64,000 nt of DNA from Desulfosporosinus orientis DSM 765 (GCF_000235605.1 NC_016584.1:1166001-1230000); one strand, 5' to 3'. Positions 1 through 9,729 are shown, counted from the first letter of the stretch. The notes: generated by a model not told the origin, from the letters alone. Program-made: numbers and translations.

Positions 1-1
1 A

Positions 2-241
2 TTTAAAGGGGTCCATACCATGTGTGGATTATCAAACATCTCTTATGGATTACCTAATCGCAAATTTATTAACCAAGCCTTTGCTATTATGGCTATTGCA
101 AAGGGCCTCGATGGTCTGATTATTAATCCCTTGGATAAGCGAATGATGGCCAGCCTTATTACTGCAGAAACTTTGTATGGCAGGGATGAGTATTGTATGA
201 GCTATCTAAAGGCCCACCGTACAGGATTAATGGAATTCTAG
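2..241 (+). CDS. Methyl-corrinoid:tetrahydrofolate methyltransferase, C-terminal part (MtgA/AcsE-like)
   Basis: The reading frame is open from the left edge of the window, so this is the last ~79 residues of a gene that starts outside. The text contains the pattern typical of the end of pterin-binding methyltransferases of the AcsE/MtgA group: GLSNISYGLPNRK, then GLDGLIINPLDKRM, then ETLYGRDEYC. In that family the TIM-barrel binds tetrahydrofolate and passes a methyl group between a corrinoid protein and THF. The neighbouring pylB and BCCT transporter fit use of methylated amines or betaines, so an MtgA-like role is more likely than the acetyl-CoA-pathway AcsE. That choice is inference, because the diagnostic N-terminal part and neighbours are outside the window. 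The internal ATG at 20 is not the start. Confidence 0.8.
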   Translation, partial: FKGVHTMCGLSNISYGLPNRKFINQAFAIMAIAKGLDGLIINPLDKRMMASLITAETLYGRDEYCMSYLKAHRTGLMEF

Positions 242-259
242 ACCTCATTCTAAAATTGA

Positions 260-296
260 AAACCACCAAAGAAAAGTATCTTTTCTTTGGTGGTTT
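260..296 (+). terminator. Strong hairpin after the methyltransferase gene
   Basis: A perfect 17-bp inverted repeat (260-276 with 280-296) with a 3-nt loop lies 19 nt after the stop codon. It ends in GGTTT with only a short T run, but the stem is AT-rich on the outer side so it may work in both directions. It separates the methyltransferase from pylB. Confidence 0.75.
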
Positions 297-440
297 CAGT
301 TCTTGCTACTCTTAAAAAAATTGGTTCTGTTTGTTTTACGGCGCATTAGCCCTGTCGGGGCTGGGAGCAGCCATCGGTTGTCTGGAAGCCATCCTCACCC
401 CGTTGATTGAACATTCAACAGATATCAGAGGAGGAACACA

Positions 441-1508
441 ATGCAGAATTTATTGTTGGATGAAATTCTAGAAAAAGCAAAACACCAATCTCCTATAACC
501 CGAAAGGATATTTTAAGATTATTAGAGATAACCACTGAGGATGAGTTTAATAAGCTTTCCCTAGTAGCTCAAACACTACGTCATGAGTACTTCCAAAATA
601 AAATATTCCTTTATGGTTTTGTCTACTTTTCCACTCATTGCCGTAATGATTGTACCTTTTGTCTCTACCGTAAATCGAATATAAATTATCCACGATACCG
701 CAAAAATAGGGAGGAAATCCTTTCAACTGCTCAAAAACTAATGGATTCCGGGGTACATCTTTTGGATCTAACAATGGGGGAAGATCCACTATATCATAAT
801 ACTAAACAGGGTTTTAGCGAACTTTTACAAATTATTAAAGAAGTTAAGCTAGAATCCAATATACCTATTATGCTTTCGCCTGGAGTTATTTCACAAGAGC
901 TACTATGGAAATTTAAAGAAGCGGGAGTGGAATGGTACGCTTGTTACCAGGAAACACATAACCGGTCACTCTACAATCGTTTAAGGATAGAACAAAGTTA
1001 CGACGAACGGATGAACCGGAAATGTATGGCCAAGGAAATGGGATACTTGATCGAAGAAGGGTTGTTAGCTGGGGTAGGGGACACGAATGAAGATATAGCG
1101 GATTCAATTCTTATGATGAAAAAAATCGGAGCTGATCAAGTTCGGGTGATGAGCTTTGTACCCCAGGAAAATACTCCGTTATCGAATTGGGAAATACCTA
1201 ATTCTCATTTTCGTGAGCTCTTGATTATTGCAGTAATGCGCCTGGTTATGCCTGACCGCTTGATTCCGGCTTCATTGGATGTCGATGGTCTAAGTGGGTT
1301 GGAACAACGACTCAACGCCGGAGCAAACGTTATTACTTCAATCATCCCACCCTCATCGGGTTTGGCCGGAGTATCCAATAGTACATTGGATATCGATGAC
1401 GGAAACCGTTCGATCGAAAAGATTATCCCAGTTCTGAAAAATATCCATTTAGAACCTGCAACCCGGCAAAAATATCAAGCCTGGGTAAAATCAAGAAAGA
1501 ACCTTTGA
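441..1508 (+). CDS. pylB: Methylornithine synthase PylB (radical SAM)
   Basis: This 355-residue protein matches PylB, the radical SAM mutase that converts lysine to 3-methylornithine, the first step of pyrrolysine synthesis. The cluster-binding motif is CRNDCTFC (CX3CX2C) near residues 68-75. The downstream region TMGEDPLYH, the SPGVIS stretch and the tail with AGANVITSIIPP are as expected for the PylB/BioB/HydE-like barrel. Length agrees with the family (about 350). The start ATG has the ribosome site GAGGAGG 7 nt upstream. pylC, pylD, pylS and the pyl tRNA are not found beside it in this window, so it is either the edge of a scattered pyl set or a leftover. The flanking spacers (310-440 and 1510-1622) hold more GC-rich, coding-like debris. 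Confidence 0.85.
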   Translation: MQNLLLDEILEKAKHQSPITRKDILRLLEITTEDEFNKLSLVAQTLRHEYFQNKIFLYGFVYFSTHCRNDCTFCLYRKSNINYPRYRKNREEILSTAQKLMDSGVHLLDLTMGEDPLYHNTKQGFSELLQIIKEVKLESNIPIMLSPGVISQELLWKFKEAGVEWYACYQETHNRSLYNRLRIEQSYDERMNRKCMAKEMGYLIEEGLLAGVGDTNEDIADSILMMKKIGADQVRVMSFVPQENTPLSNWEIPNSHFRELLIIAVMRLVMPDRLIPASLDVDGLSGLEQRLNAGANVITSIIPPSSGLAGVSNSTLDIDDGNRSIEKIIPVLKNIHLEPATRQKYQAWVKSRKNL

Positions 1509-1511
1509 GAA

Positions 1512-1622
1512 TTGCCAACTCTGCCCACTGAGCACGTCATCCTGACTCCCGGCGATATGGATCTAATCCAACAAAATCATGAATCATCCTTTGGGAACTG
1601 GCTGAACCTGAAAAATGTTTAG
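1512..1622 (+). pseudogene. Short coding-like remnant between pylB and the BCCT gene
   Basis: An open stretch of about 36 codons starting at a TTG runs to a stop at 1620-1622. It contains the segment ILTPGDMDLIQQN. This is faintly like the N-terminus of PylD (LTPEDL-type start), which would fit a decayed pyl gene after pylB, but the match is too short to identify. It could also be chance. The piece is richer in G and C than pylB. It overlaps the ribosome site of the next gene, so it is unlikely to be an independent gene. Confidence 0.25.
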
Positions 1623-1634
1623 GGAGGCGAAATA

Positions 1635-3200
1635 ATGGCAAAACCACAACTAGACCATAAGGTATTTTGGCCAGCATTTATTGTAATCTTCGGTCTTTCT
1701 TTAGCCCTTTTATTGAATCGCGAAGCGGGTGCGAAAATTGTTGATGCTGCCTTAGCTTGGTCTACTTATAAACTAGACTGGCTTTTTCAAATGGGGACTT
1801 TTTTGGTTTTTGTTTTCTTAATATGGATAGCTTTTGGTCGGTATGGCAACGTCAAACTTGGCGGACCTGATGATAAGCCTGAGTTTTCTACATTGAGCTG
1901 GATAGCCATGTTATTCTGCGCTGGGATTGGCTCCAGTCTGATATATTGGGCAGTGGCTGAACCTCTCTATTATTTGCAAGGACCGCCTTTCGGCATTGCC
2001 AAAGGTTCGTCAGAGGCATATCAATGGGCCCTTACCTATGGAATGTTCCACTGGGGATTTAGTGCTTGGGCCTTGTATGCAATCCCATCCTTGCCTATTG
2101 CTTATGCCTATTACGTCCGAAAAGACCCCCAACTTAGGGCTAGTACTGCCTGTCGTCCTATTCTTGGCAATATGGTAGACGGCTGGATGGGGAAAGTTAT
2201 CGATATTCTGGTGATGTTTGGAATTGTCGGTGGCTTTGGCACGTCTCTTGGCTTAGGTGTGCCTTTACTGGCGAAAGCAGCCTCGACTTTGCTGGGGATA
2301 CCTCAGTCTATGGGTTTAAACTTTGCAATACTCGCCATCTGGACCATAATCTTTGGATTCAGCGTTTATACAGGTCTTTATAAAGGAATAAAGAGATTAA
2401 GTGACATTAACGTTTATCTTGCTTTGGCTTTGTTGGTTGTAATTTTAGCAGTTGGACCGACCTTCTTCATTTTGTCAGTATTCACAGACAGTGTGGGCGT
2501 GTTATTTAATAATTTCTTCCGGATGAGTTTTTACACAGATCCCATTGTCAAGAGTGGGTTCCCGCAAGCGTGGACGGTCTTCTATTGGGCTTGGTGGATT
2601 GCCTTGGCACCATATATGGGTTTATTTGTTGCCAGGATTTCCAAGGGGCGTACTTTAAAGCAGCTGATTATTGCTGAGGTTCTTTGGGGGACTTTAGGGG
2701 ACTGGGCTTTCTTCGGAGTTTTTGGCGGCTATACCTTGCATCTTGAGTTCGATAAAATATTGCCTGCTGGCCAGATTTTGTCAGAGGACGGAGGTCCGGC
2801 CGCAATAATAGCAGTCATCAATAGCCTGCCCATGTCTCAGGTAATTTTAGTTTTATTCTTGTTATTGGAATTTGTCTTCTTAGCTACATGTCTTGATTCT
2901 TCCGCTTATGTGTGTGCCTCTATGGCTACCAAGCAGCTAAATGAAGATGAACAACCGGCTCGCTGGAACAGGATTGTTTGGGCTTTGGCATTGGCGGCTA
3001 TTGGTATTGCGGTTCTATCTTTAGGTGGAATGAATGCAATTCAGACATCCTCTGTTGTTGCCGCAGTACCCCTGGTGTTTGTTCTTTTAATCCTAACCTT
3101 ATCCTTCATGAAAATGTTAAAAGAAGATCATGGTATTCAATGCAGCCCTAAAGAGATTACAATTCAACCCTCTAAAAATACGAATATCTCTGCTAAATAG
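1635..3200 (+). CDS. BCCT family transporter (betaine/choline/carnitine type)
   Basis: This 521-residue protein has about 12 hydrophobic segments and the BCCT hallmarks: the FHWGFSAWALYAIPSLP region (about residues 136-152) and the tryptophan-rich signature WAWWIALAPYMGLFVARISKGR (around 318-340, written here only to show the family motif in part). BCCT carriers take up quaternary ammonium compounds such as glycine betaine, choline or carnitine with Na+ or H+, or by exchange. The start ATG follows GGGAGGCGAAATA. Next to an MtgA-like methyltransferase, the most likely substrate is a methylated amine or betaine used as a methyl donor rather than an osmolyte. The exact substrate cannot be read from the sequence. 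It ends before a clear terminator. Confidence 0.88.
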   Translation: MAKPQLDHKVFWPAFIVIFGLSLALLLNREAGAKIVDAALAWSTYKLDWLFQMGTFLVFVFLIWIAFGRYGNVKLGGPDDKPEFSTLSWIAMLFCAGIGSSLIYWAVAEPLYYLQGPPFGIAKGSSEAYQWALTYGMFHWGFSAWALYAIPSLPIAYAYYVRKDPQLRASTACRPILGNMVDGWMGKVIDILVMFGIVGGFGTSLGLGVPLLAKAASTLLGIPQSMGLNFAILAIWTIIFGFSVYTGLYKGIKRLSDINVYLALALLVVILAVGPTFFILSVFTDSVGVLFNNFFRMSFYTDPIVKSGFPQAWTVFYWAWWIALAPYMGLFVARISKGRTLKQLIIAEVLWGTLGDWAFFGVFGGYTLHLEFDKILPAGQILSEDGGPAAIIAVINSLPMSQVILVLFLLLEFVFLATCLDSSAYVCASMATKQLNEDEQPARWNRIVWALALAAIGIAVLSLGGMNAIQTSSVVAAVPLVFVLLILTLSFMKMLKEDHGIQCSPKEITIQPSKNTNISAK

Positions 3201-3253
3201 CTATCCTGTATAAGATAAAGTAAAGGGTTAATGTGTAAAATTGTCTTGATGAA

Positions 3254-3306
3254 AAATCAGCTTTGATCTTCTTCGGTTAAGGAGTTCAACAAGCTGATTT
3301 TTTTTG
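3254..3306 (+). terminator. Rho-independent terminator after the BCCT gene
   Basis: The arms AAATCAGCTT and AAGCTGATTT enclose a 27-nt loop and are followed by a run of T. The stem is 54 nt after the BCCT stop. The rest of the gap to 3489 is AT-rich and I see no clear promoter in it. Confidence 0.75.
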
Positions 3307-3489
3307 ATCTTTTCACTCAATCTTAGATCTTGTTTGAGAAGCTAAGTGTATATTTGAGGAAGGATTCTTTACAAATGCCTAGAATTAATTAACAGAATAA
3401 TATAATAATTAAAAATTTATAGCTCTGAGAATCCTACTTAATGCTTAGAAAGCTTGTATAGGATTATGTTAGGCGGGAGGTAAAATTTT

Positions 3490-5241
3490 ATGCTTAATCT
3501 TCTTGATGTATCGTCTCAGGATTTTGTGGTCTGTCCAATCAATAGCGATCTGGAACAACTTATTAACAAAATTTCTGGAAAAGACATTAAGTACATCATT
3601 GTCTATCAAGAGGATAGTATTTTGGGGATATTATCAGTAAGTAATCTTTTGCATGAAATCATAATTAATAAAAAAACTAAAGTAACCCATAAACAATTTA
3701 CGAATGATAAGCTAAGGTACGAAAAGTCATTCACAATAATTTCCAAAGATTTACCTTTATCTAAGATAAAAGATAATAAGGATATTGTCGTTATTGTAAA
3801 TAATGAGAATTACCCCCTAGGGATTATTGATGGTGAATGTACTCCTGACATAAAACAAACTTTATTGGAATATCAAAAAATATTTGAGAATCTTGAAGAA
3901 GAAATCTTTGTAACAGATCAACATGGATACGTTTTACGTCTTAACCCTGCAGCGGAAAGAGTCTGCGGAGTATTAGCCAGGGATGTAGTAGGAAGGCATG
4001 TCCGTGATCTGGAAAGGGAAGGACTATTTTCTTCAAGTATAACCATGCATGTGCTCCGTCAAAAGAAAAAGGTAAATATGATGCAGCAATTGAAATCAGG
4101 CAAAACGGTTCTTAGCACTGCCATTCCTATTTTAAATGATGAAGGGGAAATTGTTCGAGTCATTAGTACTTCTAAGGATTACCAAGAAATTAATAAGATA
4201 AAGGCAGAATTAGAAGAGAAGAAAACAGAGCTGGAAGAAAAGAACACAGAATTGGCAAGAAAAACCCAGGAACTGTCAATATTGCGTCAAGAAATATTCT
4301 CTAATGTTAATCTGATTTATAAAAGTAATGAAATGAAAACCATTAGAAATACGATTTTTAAGATAGCGCCCCTTGCTTTAACAGTCTTAATTCAGGGAGA
4401 GTCTGGAGTAGGAAAAGAAGTGATTTCAAAAGCTATTCATCATGCCAGTCCAATGCGAGATCAGCCTTTTATAAAAATTAATTGTAGTTTGATACCGGAA
4501 CACTTAATTGAATCTGAACTATTTGGCTACGAGAGCGGAGCATTTACCGGGGCAACCAAAGGGGGTAAAATTGGTAAGATTGAACTAGCGAATAATGGCA
4601 CCCTATTTCTCGACGAAATTGGTGAAGTACCCCTCATGATACAGGTCAAATTACTCGAGTTTTTACAAGATCAAGAAATATGTAAGGTTGGGGGTACCAA
4701 AAGAATTAAGATAGATACCAGGATAATCGCTGCGACGAATCGTAACTTGCAAGATATGGTCAATGATGGCCTCTTTCGAAAAGACCTTTATTACAGGCTT
4801 AATGTTGTGCCGATTAATATACCACCTCTCAGAGAACGGAAAGAGGATATACCGGCGTTAGTAAGGTATTTTCTGAATGTGTTTAATAATAAGTATGGCA
4901 TGAATAAAATAATTGATCCTGAAGTAATGCAAGCTTTATATAACTATAGTTGGCCGGGTAACGTAAGAGAATTAGAACATGTACTTGAACGGGCAATCGT
5001 AATAAGTGAAACGGAGTTAATTCGATTAGAGGCTTTGCAAAACTCTTTGGAATTAAAAGGGAATAAAAGAATAGCTTGTCCGGACTTAATGCCTTTGAAG
5101 CTTGCCAAGAGCCAACTCGAGGAACAGATGGTGAGGAATGCCTATGAGCTATGTAAATCGACTTATAAAGCAGCTAAGCTGCTTGAAGTTGACCAGTCAA
5201 CCGTTGTAAAGTTGTTAAAGAAATATCGTAACAACCCTTAA
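3490..5241 (+). CDS. Sigma-54-dependent activator (degenerate CBS-PAS-AAA+-Fis)
   Basis: This 583-residue protein is a bacterial enhancer-binding protein. Residues 1-120 look like a weak CBS pair. A PAS domain follows (about 128-235, with [17 protein letters not shown]), then a short Glu/Lys-rich coiled coil (about 238-262). The AAA+ domain has Walker A GESGVGKE, an intact GAFTGA loop, Walker B FLDEIG and the arginine-finger segment [11 protein letters not shown] Fis-type helix-turn-helix ends the protein ([14 protein letters not shown]). It should remodel RNA polymerase-sigma-54 in response to a PAS/CBS ligand. The start ATG follows GGGAGG. I found no sigma-54 promoter close by, so its target is unknown. 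It is a monocistronic gene by spacing. Confidence 0.9.
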   Translation: MLNLLDVSSQDFVVCPINSDLEQLINKISGKDIKYIIVYQEDSILGILSVSNLLHEIIINKKTKVTHKQFTNDKLRYEKSFTIISKDLPLSKIKDNKDIVVIVNNENYPLGIIDGECTPDIKQTLLEYQKIFENLEEEIFVTDQHGYVLRLNPAAERVCGVLARDVVGRHVRDLEREGLFSSSITMHVLRQKKKVNMMQQLKSGKTVLSTAIPILNDEGEIVRVISTSKDYQEINKIKAELEEKKTELEEKNTELARKTQELSILRQEIFSNVNLIYKSNEMKTIRNTIFKIAPLALTVLIQGESGVGKEVISKAIHHASPMRDQPFIKINCSLIPEHLIESELFGYESGAFTGATKGGKIGKIELANNGTLFLDEIGEVPLMIQVKLLEFLQDQEICKVGGTKRIKIDTRIIAATNRNLQDMVNDGLFRKDLYYRLNVVPINIPPLRERKEDIPALVRYFLNVFNNKYGMNKIIDPEVMQALYNYSWPGNVRELEHVLERAIVISETELIRLEALQNSLELKGNKRIACPDLMPLKLAKSQLEEQMVRNAYELCKSTYKAAKLLEVDQSTVVKLLKKYRNNP

Positions 5242-5345
5242 TTAGTTTTCAATTATAAGGTTGTATATTTTCTAAACAACTGAGTATTAAGCAGGAAATC
5301 TTATTTGGAAAGGAGAATTAAATCTGCAGTGAGAGGAGAGGTTAT

Positions 5346-6353
5346 ATGCCAAAAGAACTGACACACTGGCATATCGCTCGTGAAGCTTTGCATAGAGGAA
5401 TCCCGCTGGAGGTGGGCAAGATCATAACAGGCAATCCTGTGCTCTATTATATAGGCGCTGTTGCTCATGATATTCCTTTTTATGATATGACTAAACCTAT
5501 GGAAGCAAGGATTGAAGGGGTGGCCAACCAGCTTCATGGTGTTGCCGGGGAAAATACCTTAACTCCTCTTATTGAGATGATGGAGACAGCCCTTGCCAAG
5601 AGGGATAGTGATAACTCCCTCGCCTTCTTATTAGGCATGCTGACACATTTTGTGGCTGACAGTGTCTTTCACCCCATGGTTTATTATCTGAGCGGCAATT
5701 ATTTTGCCAATGATCCGGAAGAGAGAAGCAAAGCCGTCTTTCGCCACCGTTTGCTGGAAACGGCCATGGATCTTTGGCTGCAGATGCTGGACCCTCTGGA
5801 TTATCCTATGGACCTGAACGGGTTATGGCGTGACTCGGGAGAAGAGGGACGCCAAGCCCTTAGGTTAATTGTCAATCGCTACGCTTATCAGGAGGATAAA
5901 AGCTTTCAAGCCCGTTTTGAGAAGGCTTGGCGCAACCAGCGATTTCTGCAAACGGCCTTTTCCTGGTCAATGCCTTGGCGGGTGCTGGCAGTTTGCCGGC
6001 GTTACGGCTATTTTAAAACTGAGAAGCTGGAAGCTCTATTCTACTCACAGCCTTTGGACTTATCCTATTTTAACGAATCTTTAGATTGGCAGCATCCCAT
6101 CAGCGGGGAAGCGCATAAAATGAGCTTACATGAGATCTATGATTTGAGTGTCAAAAAGGTTATTATATTGTTTGAGCAGCTGGCGGAATATTCCCGGGAA
6201 AAATGGCCCCAGGTTTTAGGGACGCTGCCTCCCCTTTCCCTGGATACCGGCTTGCCTTATGTACCTGTTGCGGATATGAGGTTTTTTCGCAACGAACCTA
6301 TTGAATATCAATTAAGGTTTGATATAAGGAAACAAAATAAAGACAAAGAGTAA
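5346..6353 (+). CDS. Zinc-dependent phospholipase C domain protein
   Basis: This 335-residue protein begins with the pattern of the Zn-dependent phospholipase C family: an early THWHIAREAL, then AHDIPFYD, and later THFVADSVFHPMVYY, where the spaced His and Asp residues would bind metal. No signal peptide is visible, so unlike secreted phospholipase C it probably stays in the cytoplasm. Such proteins are common and uncharacterised in Clostridia. The start ATG follows AGGAGAGGTTAT. The C-terminal third has no recognised domain. The true substrate is unknown, so the call is the fold family only. Confidence 0.75.
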   Translation: MPKELTHWHIAREALHRGIPLEVGKIITGNPVLYYIGAVAHDIPFYDMTKPMEARIEGVANQLHGVAGENTLTPLIEMMETALAKRDSDNSLAFLLGMLTHFVADSVFHPMVYYLSGNYFANDPEERSKAVFRHRLLETAMDLWLQMLDPLDYPMDLNGLWRDSGEEGRQALRLIVNRYAYQEDKSFQARFEKAWRNQRFLQTAFSWSMPWRVLAVCRRYGYFKTEKLEALFYSQPLDLSYFNESLDWQHPISGEAHKMSLHEIYDLSVKKVIILFEQLAEYSREKWPQVLGTLPPLSLDTGLPYVPVADMRFFRNEPIEYQLRFDIRKQNKDKE

Positions 6354-6377
6354 AAGAATTTACATTGGAAAAGAGAG

Positions 6378-6408
6378 AACTCCGAGGAGATCCTCGGAGT
6401 TTATTTAA
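6378..6408 (+). terminator. Hairpin terminator between convergent genes
   Basis: A perfect 10-bp stem AACTCCGAGG / CCTCGGAGTT with loop AGAT is followed by a short T-rich stretch. It lies between the phospholipase-like gene and the convergent small minus-strand gene and may serve both. Confidence 0.8.
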
Positions 6409-6428
6409 CAGAGATGATTATGATAGAG

Positions 6429-6632
6429 CTATTGTTGGTAGCTGCCGGTTGGAGTAGGGTTATTCATTCTATCCATCTCATTATTTTCGTCATCATAGGA
6501 GCATCCGCACCCACGGGATATTATGGAGAAACCATACCTTTCTGATTTGCGCCCTAGTATAAAGGCGATAACAAGGCTAAGCAGGAAGAGCATCCCATGA
6601 CTGTGATAGTGGTGTTTATAGTGATAAAACAT
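6429..6632 (-). CDS. Small hypothetical membrane protein
   Basis: This encodes 67 residues with a His/Tyr-rich start (HYKHHYHSH), one hydrophobic segment (about residues 13-27, GMLFLLSLVIAFILG) and a polar tail with a CGC motif. A good ribosome site (GGAGGG, 7 nt before ATG on the minus strand) supports translation. I do not recognise the family. The single membrane segment and histidine cluster might suggest a membrane-associated metal-binding peptide, but this is speculation. Confidence 0.6.
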   Translation of the reverse strand: MFYHYKHHYHSHGMLFLLSLVIAFILGRKSERYGFSIISRGCGCSYDDENNEMDRMNNPTPTGSYQQ

Positions 6633-6718
6633 TTTACAGAATCCCTCCTTTGGCTTTAGAATAGCCTCAATTGCTTTAATTCATCCGGGAAATATTAGGA
6701 AAAATGCTGGAGGTTGTA

Positions 6719-7372
6719 ATGCGTTATTATATTTTGTTATGGGATCTTGATGGGACTTTGACCGATTCTAAGGAGGGAATAACACGCTCCGTTCAATACG
6801 CACTGAAGAAGCTGGGCTATTCCATACCTGATGCAAATGATCTTAATTGGGTCATTGGACCGCCCTTAAAAGAAAGTTTTAGGGTAATGCTCAAAACTTC
6901 GGATGAAGCCTTGTTAAACCAGGCGGTTGCTTTATACCGGGAACGTTTTCGAGAAACAGGGCTTTATGAAAATATTGTTTATCCGGGGATTCCTGAATTA
7001 TTAGTACAGTTGAAAGAACAAGGCTGCCGGAATTTTTTGGCTACTTCAAAGCCCAGGGTTTTTGCTGAAAAAATTCTTCAGCATTTTGAGCTGAAAGAGC
7101 ATTTTGAGCATATTATGGGAAGTGAGTTGGATGGCAAACTTGTGGACAAGGAATCCATCATCTCAGAAGTCTTGAAAGGGCTCCCCCAAGAGGCTCGTTC
7201 AAAAACAGTAATGATCGGGGATCGCAAATATGATGTTCAGGGAGCCAGGGCTAACCGGATTGATGTTATTGGGGTGGGATACGGTTACGGAACTCTGGAA
7301 GAGCTGCATAAAGCAGAAGCAGATTGGATTGCTCCCAGTGTCCAGGCTTTAAGGGATCTGCTCTTAAGATAA
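6719..7372 (+). CDS. HAD-superfamily phosphatase (phosphoglycolate phosphatase-like)
   Basis: The protein (217 residues from this start) has the HAD motifs: DLDGTLTD near the N-terminus (nucleophile Asp), ATSKPR (motif II Thr/Ser), the motif III lysine before the GLP stretch, and MIGDRKYDVQGA (motif IV acids). The size and the alpha-helical cap region fit the Gph/PpaX group of small phosphatases or pyrophosphatases. An upstream ATG at 6704 exists, but GGAGG at 6709-6713 places the start at 6719. The 3' end overlaps the convergent gene by 9 nt. The substrate cannot be assigned. Confidence 0.82.
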   Translation: MRYYILLWDLDGTLTDSKEGITRSVQYALKKLGYSIPDANDLNWVIGPPLKESFRVMLKTSDEALLNQAVALYRERFRETGLYENIVYPGIPELLVQLKEQGCRNFLATSKPRVFAEKILQHFELKEHFEHIMGSELDGKLVDKESIISEVLKGLPQEARSKTVMIGDRKYDVQGARANRIDVIGVGYGYGTLEELHKAEADWIAPSVQALRDLLLR

Positions 7373-7636
7373 GTCCTGGTTCGGGGGCAATTGGCCCTCT
7401 GTCGTGGGATAGCGGACAGCCGCATCTAAATATACATAATTTTCGTCTCTTTCCTGGCGTACCATGCCCACAATCCCCTGATTATCAGCTTTTTCCAGAT
7501 ATTGTTCAGCAACAAACTGATAAGCTCTTTCATCCCAAGGATTCGTAAAATCTCGGACAGTATTGAAATAAGTTTCAATGGGGATTTTAAGATGATGATG
7601 ATATACTTGTAAGGTTGTATCAAATGATGGCATCAT
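7364..7636 (-). CDS. Conserved small hypothetical protein
   Basis: This encodes 90 residues rich in aromatic and charged amino acids, with no membrane segment. The longer frame opens at 7708, but AAAGGAGG lies just before an ATG-ATG pair at 7634-7636, which decides the start. I do not recognise a domain. It overlaps the end of the HAD gene on the opposite strand, a tight convergent pair. Confidence 0.6.
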   Translation of the reverse strand: MMPSFDTTLQVYHHHLKIPIETYFNTVRDFTNPWDERAYQFVAEQYLEKADNQGIVGMVRQERDENYVYLDAAVRYPTTEGQLPPNQDLS

Positions 7637-7711
7637 AGTTCCTCCTTTTGGCTTTAGTCTGGGGAAAATTGAAAAGAAATATGTGTTTGACCGGAAGAAG
7701 GAGGGCATGTA

Positions 7712-8437
7712 ATGGAAACCAATTCACAGGATCTTATGGACGGGATGAATTCTAAGCCAAACCGAAGACTGAACTGGGTGGATTTAATCGTCGTTTTGGG
7801 CGGGGTTGTTTGTATCTATCTCATCTTGGCTCTGGGAACATTCTGGTTAATGGATATATGGCCCTATGAACGGCTCTTAATGTACCTAAATGCTTTTATG
7901 ACTCAGTTATCCTTTGTGCTGTTAATCTATTTACTAAAAAAAGTACGCCGCTGGCAGTGGCCGGACTTTGGCTGGCGGAGAGTTTCTCTGAAGAGGATTT
8001 TCCCAAAAGTCTTGGTACTCTATGCCTTGACCATGTTTATTAATATTTGTTATGCTATTGCGTTGTATAACTATGGGTTTACTCCTCCGGAGACGGACGT
8101 TTACTCCAAATTGCTGGGGCAGGTTACCTGGTATTCCTTGATTCTTAATTTGCTTCTGGCGGGTGTTCTGGCCCCAATCGTGGAAGAAACTCTCTTTAGA
8201 GGTGTTATTTTTGGAAGTTTGCAGGCGTATTTTGGAAAATGGACTGCTGCAGCCCTAAGTGCCGGGATTTTTTCCGCGCTCCATTTCCAAGCCTATGGGT
8301 TTTTTCCCAGATTTGTTTTAGGAATCGTTCTGGTTTATCTTTACGATAAATATAAATCTCTTTATCCATCCGTTGCCCTGCATGCTGTCAATAACATACT
8401 AGCCACTCTCATTGCCGCGAGATTAATGATTGAATAA
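7712..8437 (+). CDS. CPBP-family intramembrane metalloprotease
   Basis: The protein has 241 residues and about six hydrophobic segments. It contains the three motifs of the CPBP (CAAX protease/Abi) family: EETLFRG (two Glu and Arg), the FSALHF histidine and HAVNN near the C-terminus. Members cleave within the membrane and act in prenyl-protein processing, bacteriocin immunity or unknown roles. The start ATG follows GAAGGAGGGC. It ends 16 nt before cmk, so the two are probably co-transcribed. Confidence 0.85.
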   Translation: METNSQDLMDGMNSKPNRRLNWVDLIVVLGGVVCIYLILALGTFWLMDIWPYERLLMYLNAFMTQLSFVLLIYLLKKVRRWQWPDFGWRRVSLKRIFPKVLVLYALTMFINICYAIALYNYGFTPPETDVYSKLLGQVTWYSLILNLLLAGVLAPIVEETLFRGVIFGSLQAYFGKWTAAALSAGIFSALHFQAYGFFPRFVLGIVLVYLYDKYKSLYPSVALHAVNNILATLIAARLMIE

Positions 8438-8453
8438 AAGGAGCCGTTTAGCT

Positions 8454-9128
8454 ATGAAAAAGAGGCCTCTGCCTAAGCTGCAAATTGCCCTGGATGGTCC
8501 TGCCGGAGCAGGAAAAAGCACGATTGCCAAGATTGTAGCCCAACAATTGCATCTATTTTATGTAGATACAGGGGCAATGTACCGGGCTATTGCGTACAAA
8601 GCCCTTTCCAGTGGTGCTCCCATCGATGATGAAGCTAAAGTAAGCCAAATCGCTAAGAACACCGAGGTTGTGCTGGATCATTCTGAAGAGCAAAGGGTAT
8701 GGTGTGATGGCAGGGATGTAACTCAGGAAATACGGTCTCTGGAGGTGTCCCGCGCCGTTTCCGTGGTTGCGGCCTATCCTGAGGTCAGAAAGCGCTTGGT
8801 TGAACTTCAGCGTCTGGAGGCAGAGCGAGGCGGAGTTGTCATGGACGGCAGGGATATTGGCACCTATGTTTTGCCGGAAGCAGATTTTAAAATCTTTTTA
8901 ACAGCGACACATGAGGAACGAGCCAAACGCCGCTGGCTGGAACTTAGGAGGGCGGGCAAGGATGTGAGCTTAGAGGAAGTTGCCCGGGATATGGCGGAGC
9001 GTGATCGAGTCGATATGGAGCGGGCGATCTCCCCGCTGAAACCTGCTCAGGATGCAATTATTATGGATACTACAGGATTAAGTATACAAGAATTGGTGGC
9101 TAAAATTGTTGAATTGGCGGGAGGTTGA
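8454..9128 (+). CDS. cmk: Cytidylate kinase
   Basis: This 224-residue protein phosphorylates CMP/dCMP with ATP. It has the P-loop GPAGAGKST, the substrate segment DTGAMYRA, the [12 protein letters not shown] segment and the Arg-rich lid near RAKRRW. Length is normal for the family. The frame extends upstream to a TTG at 8430, but AGGAG at 8439-8443 points to the ATG at 8454. It opens the conserved cmk-plsC-ispH/rpsA string known in Firmicutes. The stop overlaps the ribosome site of plsC. Confidence 0.95.
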   Translation: MKKRPLPKLQIALDGPAGAGKSTIAKIVAQQLHLFYVDTGAMYRAIAYKALSSGAPIDDEAKVSQIAKNTEVVLDHSEEQRVWCDGRDVTQEIRSLEVSRAVSVVAAYPEVRKRLVELQRLEAERGGVVMDGRDIGTYVLPEADFKIFLTATHEERAKRRWLELRRAGKDVSLEEVARDMAERDRVDMERAISPLKPAQDAIIMDTTGLSIQELVAKIVELAGG

Positions 9129-9132
9129 AATC

Positions 9133-9729
9133 ATGACATTATATAATTTTGCCAAGAAAATGTTTTGTCTTCAATTCCGGTTAATGGGCTGGAAAGTGCG
9201 CGGCGTGGAAAATATGCCGGCTTCAGGTCCTGTGATTTTAGCAATTAACCATGTCAGTATTTGGGATCCTGTGGTTGCCGGCTGCAGTGTTCCCAGGAAA
9301 GTTTCCTTTATGGCAAAAGAAGAATTATTCTCCCTGCCGTTGTTAGGTCGCCTTTTTACTAAACTTGGCGCCTTTCCGGTAAAACGCGGGCATGGGGATA
9401 TGAATGCAATCAGACAATCTTTGGCAATCTTAAAAGAAGGAGGCGTATTAGGACTCTTTCCCGAAGGAACCCGATCAAAGAGCGGGGAAATTCAGAAGGG
9501 ATTGCCAGGAATGGTTCTTCTCATGGAAAAAAGTCAAGCTTCCGTTGTCCCTGTCAAGGTGAGGGGAACTAAGCGCATGTTTACCAAAGGTTGGGGGAAA
9601 ATAACAGTAGCTATAGGCAAACCGCTGACAGCCCAAATGCTTAAAGCTCCGGAAGGAGTGGAAAATCGCCGTGAATGGATTGCCAATCGCATCATGCAGG
9701 CCATGACTGAATTGCCTGAAGCAAAATAG
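9133..9729 (+). CDS. plsC: 1-acyl-sn-glycerol-3-phosphate acyltransferase
   Basis: This 198-residue protein carries the two signature blocks of the PlsC/LPLAT family: NHVSIWDP (NHX4D catalytic pair) and FPEGTRSKSG (glycerol-phosphate binding). It acylates lysophosphatidate to phosphatidate at the membrane. The frame is open from 9106, but GGGAGG at 9119-9124 followed by an ATG at 9133 fits best. It is translationally close to cmk. The window also holds plsY and gpsA, so much of phosphatidate synthesis lies together here. Confidence 0.92.
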   Translation: MTLYNFAKKMFCLQFRLMGWKVRGVENMPASGPVILAINHVSIWDPVVAGCSVPRKVSFMAKEELFSLPLLGRLFTKLGAFPVKRGHGDMNAIRQSLAILKEGGVLGLFPEGTRSKSGEIQKGLPGMVLLMEKSQASVVPVKVRGTKRMFTKGWGKITVAIGKPLTAQMLKAPEGVENRREWIANRIMQAMTELPEAK

